This document shows positions 16,773 to 22,959 of a DNA stretch of 49,743 bases, one piece after another. The notes beneath the pieces are model-generated. The model was given only the letters and a program-made list of their open reading frames with translations, made no database searches and had not been told where the DNA came from. The position numbers were made by a program, and so were the translations under genes. Each line of letters starts with the position of its first letter. Positions within the stretch are counted from its first letter, which is position 1. This stretch comes from a virus, in the IMG/VR virus record IMGVR_UViG_3300030090_002957, positions 1 through 49,743 of that record; one strand, given 5' to 3'.

Positions 16773-16906
16773 GTGGCGTATGCTACTTGCATTATTATTC
16801 CTTATCAAGATATAAGCGACCATACATTCCTGATCGATGATCCAAGACTCATCTCATCAGCCTTCAGTTGTAAGACCGTATTTTGGCTGTCTCCTGCCAT
16901 AGTCTT
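16773..16906. other. Non-coding divergent region, left part
   Basis: Together with 16712-16772 and 16935-17118 this is a gene-free gap of about 440 bases between the minus and plus blocks. I find no convincing gene. Frames crossing it have atypical composition and overlap structured elements. Apart from the repeats listed separately nothing is recognised in this segment. Confidence 0.6.
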
Positions 16907-16934
16907 TCCTGATCCCTGTACCCTTAACCATGCA
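16907..16934. repeat. Degenerate heptanucleotide array 2
   Basis: Four 7-base units, TCCTGAT, CCCTGTA, CCCTTAA, CCATGCA, match the consensus YCHTGAW also seen at 15699, 20990 and 23175. It lies 45 bases before the stem element at 16979. Confidence 0.6.
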
Positions 16935-16978
16935 TTTGGAGCAAATCCAGAACCCTTCCAGAGTTCAGCTTCATTGAG

Positions 16979-17018
16979 TTTTTTTCATTCGACGTTCCGT
17001 CTGCATGAATGAAAAAAA
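16979..17018 (+). repeat. Two-stem palindromic element A
   Basis: Outer stem of 12 bp, T7-CATTC (16979-16990) with GAATG-A7 (17007-17018). Inside it, an immediately stacked 4-bp hairpin GACG-TTC-CGTC (16991-17001) is followed by an unpaired TGCAT (17002-17006). The same architecture with a different stem sequence occurs at 17810-17847. The poly-T lies 5' and poly-A 3', so it is not an intrinsic terminator. Confidence 0.75.
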
Positions 17019-17118
17019 GCACAATGAATCTCTGACTCCTACAGGAACCATGGCTTCACACCAAATACAGCGTGCTCAAACGAGTAGATGCAGTTCATTC
17101 TTATTAGAAAAAACGACT

Positions 17119-17574
17119 ATGTCAGAAAACAACCAAAATACTAAACCAACTGAAGAAAATACATTCGATGAGTCCAATGTATCAACAATCCTGAATGTAG
17201 ATTTATCGGCTTTATTAACGCTCGATGAGTCCCACTTCGATTCAGATGAAGAGAGATTAGCAGCTCAACAGATGTTTATGAGTTGCCTCAAAATCTCCTC
17301 AGAGATGATTGAAGGTAAAAATGGAAAGTTTTACATTGATTTGAAGACTGTAAGGATACCGAAACCACAATACAACAATACACACGGTATCGTTCTCTGG
17401 CTCAAAAGAGGCGAAGATGAAACTGAGCAGAGTTATCAGAAAAGAGAAAGGAAGTTTAAAGACTTCTGGTTAGGTAAAGCTAAGAACTACAAGTTCGTTA
17501 AAAGAGCTAAGAAGGTAGTTAACAAATTGAACAAAACAGATATGAAAAAAGTTCTAAAGAAGATGATGAGTTAA
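17119..17574 (+). CDS. Unknown early protein, 151 aa
   Basis: Chosen start ATG 17119 gives MSENNQNTKPTEENTFDESN. An upstream in-frame ATG at 17005 falls inside element A and would add an unlikely Ser/Thr-rich leader. The N-terminus is acidic, the middle is mixed (FYIDLKTVRIPKPQYNNTHG) and the last 50 residues are strongly basic and helical (KRERKFKDFWLGKAKNYKFV...KKVLKKMMS). The charge split suggests nucleic-acid or partner binding. A strong terminator follows, making it a monocistronic unit. It is bracketed by elements A and B. Family not recognised. Confidence 0.6.
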   Translation: MSENNQNTKPTEENTFDESNVSTILNVDLSALLTLDESHFDSDEERLAAQQMFMSCLKISSEMIEGKNGKFYIDLKTVRIPKPQYNNTHGIVLWLKRGEDETEQSYQKRERKFKDFWLGKAKNYKFVKRAKKVVNKLNKTDMKKVLKKMMS

Positions 17575-17590
17575 TACCTCATCACATCAC

Positions 17591-17624
17591 AACCCTAGTG
17601 AGTATATCTCACTAGGGTTTTTTT
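17591..17624 (+). terminator. Intrinsic terminator
   Basis: A perfect 12-bp stem AACCCTAGTGAG / CTCACTAGGGTT (17591-17602, 17608-17619) with loop TATAT is followed by a T-run to 17624. It lies 17 bases after the stop of the preceding gene. No T-run exists on the opposite strand, so it acts on plus-strand transcripts only. Confidence 0.92.
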
Positions 17625-17809
17625 ATGTCTAATATGAAAAATTCAAATATGTATCTACCCCTTTACCAATTTTCTTTAAACTCTATGTCTGCCTTCAGAG
17701 CGGTAAGGTGTTCGGTAGTCTGTACTGTACCGACTGTTTGTCCAGTTTCAGAGAGATTAAGAATAGATTGGATCATAGCTGACCTCAATTTTCTGTTCGT
17801 CGGGCTATA
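17625..17809. other. Gene-poor spacer between terminator and element B
   Basis: About 250 bases separate the terminator from the zinc-ribbon gene. A minus-strand frame (TTG at 17890 to 17663) crosses it, but its start is poor and it would include the palindromic element. I treat it as non-coding. The word CTTCAGAGCG here (about 17692-17701) recurs near 20976. Confidence 0.5.
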
Positions 17810-17847
17810 TTTTTTGGCTCGACCTTCGGTCCGTATGAGCCAAAAAA
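17810..17847 (+). repeat. Two-stem palindromic element B
   Basis: Outer stem of 11 bp, T6-GGCTC (17810-17820) with GAGCC-A6 (17837-17847). The inner hairpin is GACC-TTC-GGTC (17821-17831), then an unpaired CGTAT (17832-17836). Compared with element A, stem bases differ but pair, including the inner pair changed from G-C to C-G, while GAC, TTC, GTC and YGYAT are kept. This is covariation between two copies. Confidence 0.75.
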
Positions 17848-17874
17848 GTAGATCCCGAAGCCCAGAAAATAAAG

Positions 17875-18048
17875 ATGTCAGATGATCCAAAATTTATTTG
17901 TAATGATTGTGGAAGAATTACGACGGATGAGATATGCATCTGCGGTTCTGATGATTTAGAACTCCACAGTAGATATGATGATTATTATTACAATGATGAT
18001 CCAACCAACTATTCAATTAACGAACTATACGAATATAACAAACGATAA
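17875..18048 (+). CDS. Zinc-ribbon micro-protein, 57 aa
   Basis: Reading from ATG 17875 gives MSDDPKFICNDCGRITTDEI then CICGSDDLELHSRYDDYYYN and an acidic Tyr-rich tail. Two Cys pairs (CNDCG and CICG) form a compact rubredoxin-type zinc knuckle. The acidic tail suggests a protein partner, for example transcription machinery, but this is inference. It heads the tight plus-strand cluster of 18.0-20.9 kb and lies only 27 bases after element B. Confidence 0.65.
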   Translation: MSDDPKFICNDCGRITTDEICICGSDDLELHSRYDDYYYNDDPTNYSINELYEYNKR

Positions 18049-18053
18049 AATAT

Positions 18054-18350
18054 ATGAGCAAAGAAACTATATATCCAACCATCCATCTAGATGGTACATC
18101 AAAAAATGAATTGCTAGATGACTACTATCAAATAGCAATAGCACTAGAAAAACTAACTAAAACAATATCAGAATCTACATTTCATAATAGAGACTACTAT
18201 CCACAAGATAAAGATCCTATGAAAGATGCCTTCATGGATGACAATGCTTTCTCAAAAGCATATGACCAAAGACTCAAACATCTAAGAAATCTACATGACT
18301 TCGGTATCTATATCGCTAATCACATCAACCATATTTTAGAACAAGACTAA
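18054..18350 (+). CDS. Conserved phage protein with HLDGTS motif, 98 aa
   Basis: The sequence contains PTIHLDGTSKNELLDDYYQI, then TFHNRDYYPQDKD and a helical C-terminus. I recognise this as a small phage family with a HLNGTS-type start and a central NGRDYYPQG motif, frequent in phages of many hosts. Function is unknown. It follows the zinc-ribbon gene by 5 bases in the same operon. Confidence 0.7.
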   Translation: MSKETIYPTIHLDGTSKNELLDDYYQIAIALEKLTKTISESTFHNRDYYPQDKDPMKDAFMDDNAFSKAYDQRLKHLRNLHDFGIYIANHINHILEQD

Positions 18351-18351
18351 C

Positions 18352-18516
18352 ATGTTTATTTTCAAAAACTCAGCAACAAAAACAACACCAGAGATAGCAT
18401 ACGAATTATTCGAGCTATACTGCAACAACACACTCAACTTCCCAGAATTTGATGATGATAATGATGATAATACATCGTCATCAACAGAATTTTATGATGA
18501 TACAACTTCATCATAA
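18352..18516 (+). CDS. Small acidic protein, 54 aa
   Basis: Starts one base after the upstream stop: MFIFKNSATKTTPEIAYELF, then NNTLNFPEFDDDNDDNTSSS and EFYDDTTSS. The N-terminal half could form a helix; the tail is Asp/Ser/Thr-rich and disordered. Coding status rests on tight spacing and an uninterrupted frame. Function unknown. Confidence 0.5.
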   Translation: MFIFKNSATKTTPEIAYELFELYCNNTLNFPEFDDDNDDNTSSSTEFYDDTTSS

Positions 18517-18549
18517 TCAACAACATACTAAATACAAAATATAAATAAC

Positions 18550-19731
18550 ATGCACGAAATCGAACACACCGATACCGTAATATCCACTAAAAAAGAATGG
18601 CATGACCTTCAAGTCATAAAGCCAGAACTATCAAAAGAAATCATTGATAGTGATCACCGCAATGTGTACTTCGACATTGAAGAAGGCACTGCATATGCGG
18701 ATGTAAACCCTGAACTAAGAGACGAACTGTTAGACATATCATCAAGACAAGATGGTCTTCCACACGCATCAATCGTAGAACTAATCAACACATGGTCAGA
18801 ATGTCCTGAAAACAAAATACTAACCAGACAGTTTGAAGGTATACGGTATGGACTTGGTGTACCATCAGCTAGATATAAATCAATACCTAACCAAAAACTA
18901 GTGCAAGCTGTATGCAATTCACTAGATGATGAAGGTATTGATTACAGTATCGAAACATTAGGTACACTAAAAAATGGTAAACTATTCTTCTCATCACTTG
19001 AGATTGCAGATGATGCTCAACGATTGATCAATGGAGATAACTTTCTATTCTATCTCAACTTACTTCAATCACATGATGGTTCATATGCTATGACAATGTT
19101 TGATTCAAACACAAGAGTAGTATGTGCTAACACATTCAAGTATGCACTTGGAGATCAAGGTGACCTTGCAATCAAAATCAAGAAAACATCTAATGCAGAT
19201 CTAAGACTTGATGAAGCAGGACGTACCATCGCTAACATATACAAAGGTAGAGATCAGTTTGTATATATGATGCAAAAATTCGCTGAAGTAGAATGTGATA
19301 CACAAAAAGCAGAAGCACTTATATCTGCATACAAAGGTATCAAAGTAGATCCTAACACAATCATGTCTACCAGAGCATTCAATCAAATTGTTGATGTTAC
19401 ATACCTACATAAACATGGTGTAGGTAACAAAGGTGAAACACTCTATGACTTATTCAATGCAGTCACTGAGTATTACACAAGCGGTGATGGTTCAGGTCAT
19501 GACAATGGTACAGCAGACAAGTCATGGAAGAAGTACACATCAAGTGAATTCGGAGCTGGTGCAGATGCCAAAGCAGGTTTCGCATCATGGCTCAGTAAAG
19601 TAGTAGATGATAATACATTACACGCAGAAGCAGAAAGAGGTAAACAACTTCTTACTACTAAAGTTGATGTATTACCAGCAACATACTCAAACCCAAAACA
19701 ACTTATTAATACAATAAACGGATTGGGTTAA
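18550..19731 (+). CDS. DUF932 phage/plasmid-like protein, 393 aa
   Basis: The central 200 residues (LGVPSARYKSIPNQKLVQAV, DDEGIDYSIETLGTLKNGKL and NGDNFLFYLNLLQSHDGSYA) match the DUF932 / TIGR03299 family found widely in phages and plasmids, of unknown function. Full length suggests an intact gene. There is no catalytic signature. Its stop overlaps the ATG of a 24-residue membrane peptide (TAATG), so the two are coupled. The following hairpin-preceded genes include a GP88-family protein, a neighbour also seen with DUF932 in other phages. Confidence 0.75.
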   Translation: MHEIEHTDTVISTKKEWHDLQVIKPELSKEIIDSDHRNVYFDIEEGTAYADVNPELRDELLDISSRQDGLPHASIVELINTWSECPENKILTRQFEGIRYGLGVPSARYKSIPNQKLVQAVCNSLDDEGIDYSIETLGTLKNGKLFFSSLEIADDAQRLINGDNFLFYLNLLQSHDGSYAMTMFDSNTRVVCANTFKYALGDQGDLAIKIKKTSNADLRLDEAGRTIANIYKGRDQFVYMMQKFAEVECDTQKAEALISAYKGIKVDPNTIMSTRAFNQIVDVTYLHKHGVGNKGETLYDLFNAVTEYYTSGDGSGHDNGTADKSWKKYTSSEFGAGADAKAGFASWLSKVVDDNTLHAEAERGKQLLTTKVDVLPATYSNPKQLINTINGLG

Positions 19732-19805
19732 TGGATCAAGCACTAATGGCATGGACCATTACATGGTTCATTATAGTAATAATCGCATTCATAGTCGTAA
19801 AATAA
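19731..19805 (+). CDS. 24-residue transmembrane micropeptide
   Basis: Translation from the TAATG junction gives MDQALMAWTITWFIIVIIAF followed by IVVK. Residues about 5-23 make one hydrophobic helix with a positively charged end. The stop-start overlap with DUF932 implies translational coupling. Similar single-span peptides modulate host membrane proteins or act as toxins or holin regulators; which applies here is unknown. A single frame this short could be chance, but coupling and hydrophobicity argue for a gene. Confidence 0.55.
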   Translation: MDQALMAWTITWFIIVIIAFIVVK

Positions 19806-19812
19806 AACCAAA

Positions 19813-19831
19813 GGGGGGTGAAAGTCCCCCC
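19813..19831 (+). promoter_or_regulatory. Hairpin H1, 9 nt upstream of a start codon
   Basis: GGGGGG-TGAAAGT-CCCCCC: six G-C pairs closing a 7-base loop, ending 9 bases before ATG 19841. The same loop and spacing recur at 20171-20187. No Shine-Dalgarno lies between stem and ATG. Confidence 0.85.
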
Positions 19832-19840
19832 ACATTTATC

Positions 19841-20164
19841 ATGACAATCAAAGTTTCAATACAAGAAGCATACGAATTAGCAAAAGACTGGCACATTGCC
19901 AAAGGATGGCCAAAATATGCACTCATCAAACTATTCGAGAAAGAATGGGAAAGATATGAAGGTAGGCCACTAGATCTACATAACTCACTTATAGACTTCA
20001 CACACTTCAAATCACTAAAAGAAGTACAAGAAGAGTATCAAGATGACTGGTATATCAAGATAAGCGAAGGGTATGCATTTGGCGTACACAACTCTGTAAG
20101 TCCAATTGAAGACGCTGAAAATAACAACGATGGATTCCACCTAGAATACTTAATACGAGACTAA
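19841..20164 (+). CDS. Unknown acidic/aromatic protein, 107 aa
   Basis: ATG 19841 is preferred to an upstream ATG at 19751, which would run through hairpin H1 and the micropeptide gene. The protein (MTIKVSIQEAYELAKDWHIA, then KGWPKYALIKLFEKEWERYE) is helical in its first half with several Trp/Tyr. It ends DWYIKISEGYAFGVHNSVSP and an acidic tail. No family is recognised. Its translation is probably governed by H1. Confidence 0.6.
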   Translation: MTIKVSIQEAYELAKDWHIAKGWPKYALIKLFEKEWERYEGRPLDLHNSLIDFTHFKSLKEVQEEYQDDWYIKISEGYAFGVHNSVSPIEDAENNNDGFHLEYLIRD

Positions 20165-20170
20165 TACATC

Positions 20171-20187
20171 GGGGGTGAAAGTCCCCC
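20171..20187 (+). promoter_or_regulatory. Hairpin H2, 9 nt upstream of a start codon
   Basis: GGGGG-TGAAAGT-CCCCC, five G-C pairs with the same 7-base loop as H1, ending 9 bases before ATG 20197 of the GP88-family gene. It occupies most of the 32-base gap after the previous stop. Confidence 0.85.
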
Positions 20188-20196
20188 ACTTTCAAA

Positions 20197-20886
20197 ATGA
20201 GATTACTTACACTAGACAACTCAAAAATAGAAAAGAACAAAAAATACGGATGGATGACATTCGGTTTACACTTAGCTCCGCATACAGTATCAGGATACAA
20301 TGTATGCCCACACGCAAGTAAAGGATGTGCAGCAGCATGTCTTAACACAGCAGGTAGAGGACGTATGAACATGGTACAAGATGCTAGAATACGTAAAACT
20401 AAAATGTTCAAAGAAGGCAAAAATAACTTCTTACATTTCCTACAAAAAGATATTGATATGGCTAAACGCAAAGCTAAAAGAGAATATCTTACACCATGCT
20501 TCAGACTAAACCTAACCAGTGATGTATCATGGGAAAGATATGGTATCATTCAAAACAACCCAGATGTACAGTTCTATGATTACACAAAGAATCAAGTCAG
20601 AGCTGTCAAAGCTGCCAGTGGAGAATACAGATTCCCTGAGAATTACCATCTCACTTTCTCCAAATCAGAAGACCACAATGTACAACTAATACAAGCCTTA
20701 GTAGGATATGGAGTAAACGTAGCTGTAGTCTTCGATAAAAAAGCAGACAAATGGTGGGAAGGTATGCGAACAATAAACGGAGATAAACATGACCTAAGAT
20801 TCCTAGATGGTAAAAATAGAATCATAGCTCTCAAAGCTAAAGGTGATGCCATCAATGATCAAACAGGATTCACCGTAAATCTATAA
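20197..20886 (+). CDS. GP88-family protein with Cys motif, 229 aa
   Basis: The N-terminus MRLLTLDNSKIEKNKKYGWM and following YNVCPHASKGCAAACLNTAGRG match the phage 'gene product 88' family. Cys37, Cys44 and Cys48 (CX6CX3C) suggest a metal or Fe-S site. Later conserved-looking parts are LTPCFRLNLTSDVSWERYG and QFYDYTKNQVRAVK, then NYHLTFSKSED. Biochemical function is unestablished in the family as far as I know. It is the last gene of this operon and is followed directly by a strong terminator. H2 just upstream likely controls its translation. Confidence 0.75.
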   Translation: MRLLTLDNSKIEKNKKYGWMTFGLHLAPHTVSGYNVCPHASKGCAAACLNTAGRGRMNMVQDARIRKTKMFKEGKNNFLHFLQKDIDMAKRKAKREYLTPCFRLNLTSDVSWERYGIIQNNPDVQFYDYTKNQVRAVKAASGEYRFPENYHLTFSKSEDHNVQLIQALVGYGVNVAVVFDKKADKWWEGMRTINGDKHDLRFLDGKNRIIALKAKGDAINDQTGFTVNL

Positions 20887-20890
20887 CACT

Positions 20891-20924
20891 AAGTACCAGT
20901 TGTAACAGACTGGTACTTTTTTTT
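20891..20924 (+). terminator. Intrinsic terminator after the GP88-family gene
   Basis: Perfect 10-bp stem AAGTACCAGT / ACTGGTACTT (20891-20900, 20909-20918), loop TGTAACAG, followed by a continuous T-run to 20924. It ends the 17.9-20.9 kb operon. Confidence 0.93.
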
Positions 20925-20947
20925 CACAAAAAAACGAACCCTAAAAT

Positions 20948-20987
20948 CAGACATCAGAGAGATTTTTGTCAGACTTCAGAGCGATTT
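20948..20987. repeat. Imperfect 18-bp direct repeat, 22-bp period
   Basis: CAGACATCAGAGAGATTT (20948-20965) and CAGACTTCAGAGCGATTT (20970-20987) match at 16 of 18 positions. They lie in the gap between terminator and promoter, just before heptamer array 3. They may be regulator binding sites. Confidence 0.6.
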
Positions 20988-20989
20988 CA

Positions 20990-21017
20990 CCCTGCACCCT
21001 GACCCATGAATAGGGAG
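20990..21017. repeat. Degenerate heptanucleotide array 3
   Basis: Units CCCTGCA, CCCTGAC, CCATGAA and a degenerate TAGGGAG. The first three follow the consensus of the arrays at 15699, 16907 and 23175. It lies between the terminator at 20924 and the promoter at 21065. Confidence 0.6.
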
Positions 21018-21064
21018 ATAGTTTTTAGTGGGCATGAGGCATGAAAATAATTGAAGAAAATATC

Positions 21065-21093
21065 TTGACTCAATATTCACTCGATGCTATAAT
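21065..21093 (+). promoter_or_regulatory. Sigma70-type promoter for the 21.2-23.8 kb operon
   Basis: TTGACT (21065-21070), a 17-base spacer and TATAAT (21088-21093): five of six and six of six matches to consensus with optimal spacing. It lies 98 bases before the first gene and right after the preceding operon's terminator. This is the clearest promoter in the window and points to use of host RNA polymerase. Confidence 0.9.
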
Positions 21094-21125
21094 GAATTTC
21101 CGTTACTCGAACAGTAATAAACACA

Positions 21126-21168
21126 GCTCCCTCAGATAGTTTCTTATACGGCTTCTATCTGAGGGGGC
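21126..21168 (+). promoter_or_regulatory. 5' leader hairpin
   Basis: A 14-bp stem with one G-T pair (GCTCCCTCAGATAG 21126-21139; CTATCTGAGGGGGC 21155-21168) and a 15-base loop lies in the transcript leader, 22 bases before ATG 21191. The start codon itself has no Shine-Dalgarno. It could stabilise the mRNA or control translation. Confidence 0.8.
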
Positions 21169-21190
21169 ATTAACTCTAAATAAAATAACT

Positions 21191-21376
21191 ATGAAAAAAC
21201 CTAAAGTATATAAGTTCACATTCTATGGATGTGTACACCCGATGTCTGCCAACAAAACTAAGGCAGATCTAATTGAAGAGATTGATAACGCCATCTGGTG
21301 TTGTGAATCGATGACTATCATCAAGGATCTAGAAGTGGAGGAGTACAAGCTCAAGTTAGAGGAGGTATCAGAATGA
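21191..21376 (+). CDS. Small unknown protein, 61 aa
   Basis: First gene after the strong promoter: MKKPKVYKFTFYGCVHPMSA, then NKTKADLIEEIDNAIWCCES and an acidic C-terminus. It reads as one beta strand pair plus helix, typical of small early phage proteins. The ATGA overlap with the next gene shows coupling. Function unknown. Confidence 0.6.
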   Translation: MKKPKVYKFTFYGCVHPMSANKTKADLIEEIDNAIWCCESMTIIKDLEVEEYKLKLEEVSE

Positions 21377-21558
21377 ACGTATCAGAAACCCTATGTGATT
21401 TAAATGACATCAAGGAGTTCTTAGAGCTACGCAAGTTGATGGATGAACCAAAGGATAATAACGGATCTGGTTTTACTATCGGAGATGTTATAGATGATTT
21501 GATTTATAAAGTAGAAGAAGCATCCCAATGGGAAGATTATATTAAGGAGGTATCATAA
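21373..21558 (+). CDS. Small unknown protein, 61 aa
   Basis: A strong ribosome site, AGGAGG, lies inside the previous gene's end. The protein MNVSETLCDLNDIKEFLELR continues KLMDEPKDNNGSGFTIGDVI and is helical and acidic, with no motif. Its C-terminal codons (KEVS) create the next gene's AGGAGGTATCA ribosome site, the same sequence that precedes this gene. Confidence 0.6.
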   Translation: MNVSETLCDLNDIKEFLELRKLMDEPKDNNGSGFTIGDVIDDLIYKVEEASQWEDYIKEVS

Positions 21559-21947
21559 TGGCTACAGATTTAAACAAAGCAATACACAGAGCTGTAGAAT
21601 TAAATGGTGAATCTTATATTGTTTCATTGGAGCCGAACCCACCAAGGGTGACGCTCCGAAAGAAACGCCATAAGAACTTAGCCAGTGAAACCGCCCTTGC
21701 AGATTTACTGGAAGCAGATGAAAGAGAAACTCAGATGACTCAAAGAGATTGGGATTCAATCGGTGATTACAAACCATCTGATATAGATTACATTCATCCG
21801 AGTGATCTTAAAATGTGGGCGAAGTACAGCTATCCAAAGTTTAACGACGCATGGAATGAGTACCAGTCCGTTGTAAGAAAGAAACAACTAGCCGATATCC
21901 TGTGGCATACAGACGGCTCAATAGAAATAGCAATTAGACCAGAGTAA
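21558..21947 (+). CDS. Unknown protein, 129 aa
   Basis: ATG overlaps the previous stop (TAATG) with AGGAGG upstream. Sequence MATDLNKAIHRAVELNGESY, then IVSLEPNPPRVTLRKKRHKN is basic, followed by an acidic helical middle and aromatic segments (DLKMWAKYSYPKFNDAWNEY). It might bind nucleic acid through the RKKRHK patch, but no family is recognised. Confidence 0.6.
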   Translation: MATDLNKAIHRAVELNGESYIVSLEPNPPRVTLRKKRHKNLASETALADLLEADERETQMTQRDWDSIGDYKPSDIDYIHPSDLKMWAKYSYPKFNDAWNEYQSVVRKKQLADILWHTDGSIEIAIRPE

Positions 21948-21948
21948 A

Positions 21949-22170
21949 ATGAACAGATCCCAAAGGAATGCGAAAGAAAAAGCAAAAGGTTTACGCAAAG
22001 CTAGGCGTAAAAAGAAAATAGATAAGCTTAGGAATACAGAAAATAAAACCCCTACTGACGGAGCTTATGTGGCAAAGTATCGTAGTCTGAATATATCGGC
22101 TAGTAATAAATATATGCTCAATCCATTTATTCAAGTTAGCCGATTTTCAAATATTAAAGGACAAAAATGA
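21949..22170 (+). CDS. Basic small protein, 73 aa
   Basis: MNRSQRNAKEKAKGLRKARR and KKKIDKLRNTENKT give a lysine/arginine-rich helix, followed by a Tyr/Ser-rich tail ending FIQVSRFSNIKGQK. It starts two bases after the previous stop with a weak ribosome site. Probably nucleic-acid binding by charge. Confidence 0.55.
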   Translation: MNRSQRNAKEKAKGLRKARRKKKIDKLRNTENKTPTDGAYVAKYRSLNISASNKYMLNPFIQVSRFSNIKGQK

Positions 22171-22364
22171 TATACGCAATTTTAATCATAGGAGTGTATG
22201 TTGGTATCGTTCTCATCTGTCTGCGACTGTTACAGAAGTTGCATGAACAGGCAGATGAGATACGTATACATAACGAACGTATCTTAGAATACAAAAGAAG
22301 AATCAATTCACTATCAGAAAGAATGGAGGAACTAAACGATGCCGAGCAATCACATATCAAATGA
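22167..22364 (+). CDS. Membrane-anchored coiled-coil protein, 65 aa
   Basis: Residues 2-22 (IYAILIIGVYVGIVLICLRL) form one N-terminal membrane segment, followed by a helix with heptad character (LQKLHEQADEIRIHNERILE...INSLSERMEEL). The layout resembles i-spanins or small membrane regulators, but the phage has a spanin pair elsewhere. AAAGGA lies upstream of the ATG. It overlaps both neighbours. Confidence 0.6.
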   Translation: MIYAILIIGVYVGIVLICLRLLQKLHEQADEIRIHNERILEYKRRINSLSERMEELNDAEQSHIK

Positions 22365-22623
22365 ACCCTACCATGAATGGTTGAGAGATGTTATCCGTAG
22401 CAAACCAAAACTGTTTACGCATGACTTCAACATCTCATTTTCCGTTGATTCCTTGCACCTTGATCCTTGGACTATAGACGATGAAGTACTGGTAGCTTAC
22501 CTGTACAAGAGGATCAAGGAAGCTAGAGAGGCAGGGTGTTTTAAAGAAGCCCTAGAACACACAGAGACAATAGAACCTGAAGAGCCTGATGTATCATTAA
22601 ATAAATTTACAAATCCAGATTAA
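22339..22623 (+). CDS. Unknown protein, 94 aa
   Basis: The start lies 26 bases inside the previous gene, with GGAGGAA upstream. The protein (MPSNHISNEPYHEWLRDVIR, SKPKLFTHDFNISFSVDSLH) has a Trp/His-rich beginning and an acidic end. Its codons for SVDSLHLDPWT contain four heptamer-like words (22448-22475), possibly chance. No family recognised. Confidence 0.55.
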   Translation: MPSNHISNEPYHEWLRDVIRSKPKLFTHDFNISFSVDSLHLDPWTIDDEVLVAYLYKRIKEAREAGCFKEALEHTETIEPEEPDVSLNKFTNPD

Positions 22624-22959
22624 ATGAACACGATATATAAAGTAACAACTAACGAAATGGATGGGGATGACTACCCAACAGAAGGTAGACAAACCATATG
22701 GTATAAGAATAAATACGAAGCGACTCGCCACGTAGATAAGTTTAATAGCAAGTTTATAAAGCTAAAGAAACGAGAACGTAAGTTTCATTCAACTACAGAA
22801 AGCTTTGGGGTAGAGGCTCCCGAACTTCTTAGAGCTTTACGCCTAAAGTTCCTTGAGGAATATGGATGTTTACCTGAGGGAGAAGCGGAGTGTGAAGTCC
22901 ATCACTATCTAAGTACACAAGAATCTGTAGTAAACCTCTTAAACAGATTCACATCATGA
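22624..22959 (+). CDS. Unknown protein, 111 aa
   Basis: It starts directly after the previous stop: MNTIYKVTTNEMDGDDYPTE, then GRQTIWYKNKYEATRHVDKF and a helical C-terminal half (PELLRALRLKFLEEYGCLPE). The first part looks like a small beta domain. There is no catalytic motif. It ends in an ATGA overlap with a zinc-ribbon membrane protein. Confidence 0.55.
   Translation: MNTIYKVTTNEMDGDDYPTEGRQTIWYKNKYEATRHVDKFNSKFIKLKKRERKFHSTTESFGVEAPELLRALRLKFLEEYGCLPEGEAECEVHHYLSTQESVVNLLNRFTS

Noticed and set aside
16734-17012. Plus-strand 92-codon frame in the divergent region
   Set aside because: Runs through the inverted repeat, heptamer array and element A, with atypical amino-acid use and no downstream coupling.
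16979-17847. Elements A and B as intrinsic terminators
   Set aside because: The T-run is 5' and the A-run 3' on the plus strand, and the same holds on the minus strand because the element is palindromic; no U-tract follows the stem.
17663-17890. Minus-strand 75-codon frame between terminator and zinc-ribbon gene
   Set aside because: TTG start inside another gene, passes straight through palindromic element B, no ribosome site; more likely fortuitous, though its last 37 codons from an internal ATG look protein-like.
19813-20187. Resemblance of GTGAAAGTCCC hairpins to a group II intron domain
   Set aside because: No other intron domains, no domain V hairpin, no reverse transcriptase and the two copies are 350 bases apart with intact genes between.
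22448-22475. Fifth heptamer array (TGATTCC, TTGCACC, TTGATCC, TTGGACT)
   Set aside because: Lies within a coding sequence and fits codons for SVDSLHLDPWT; cannot be separated from chance without a scan.
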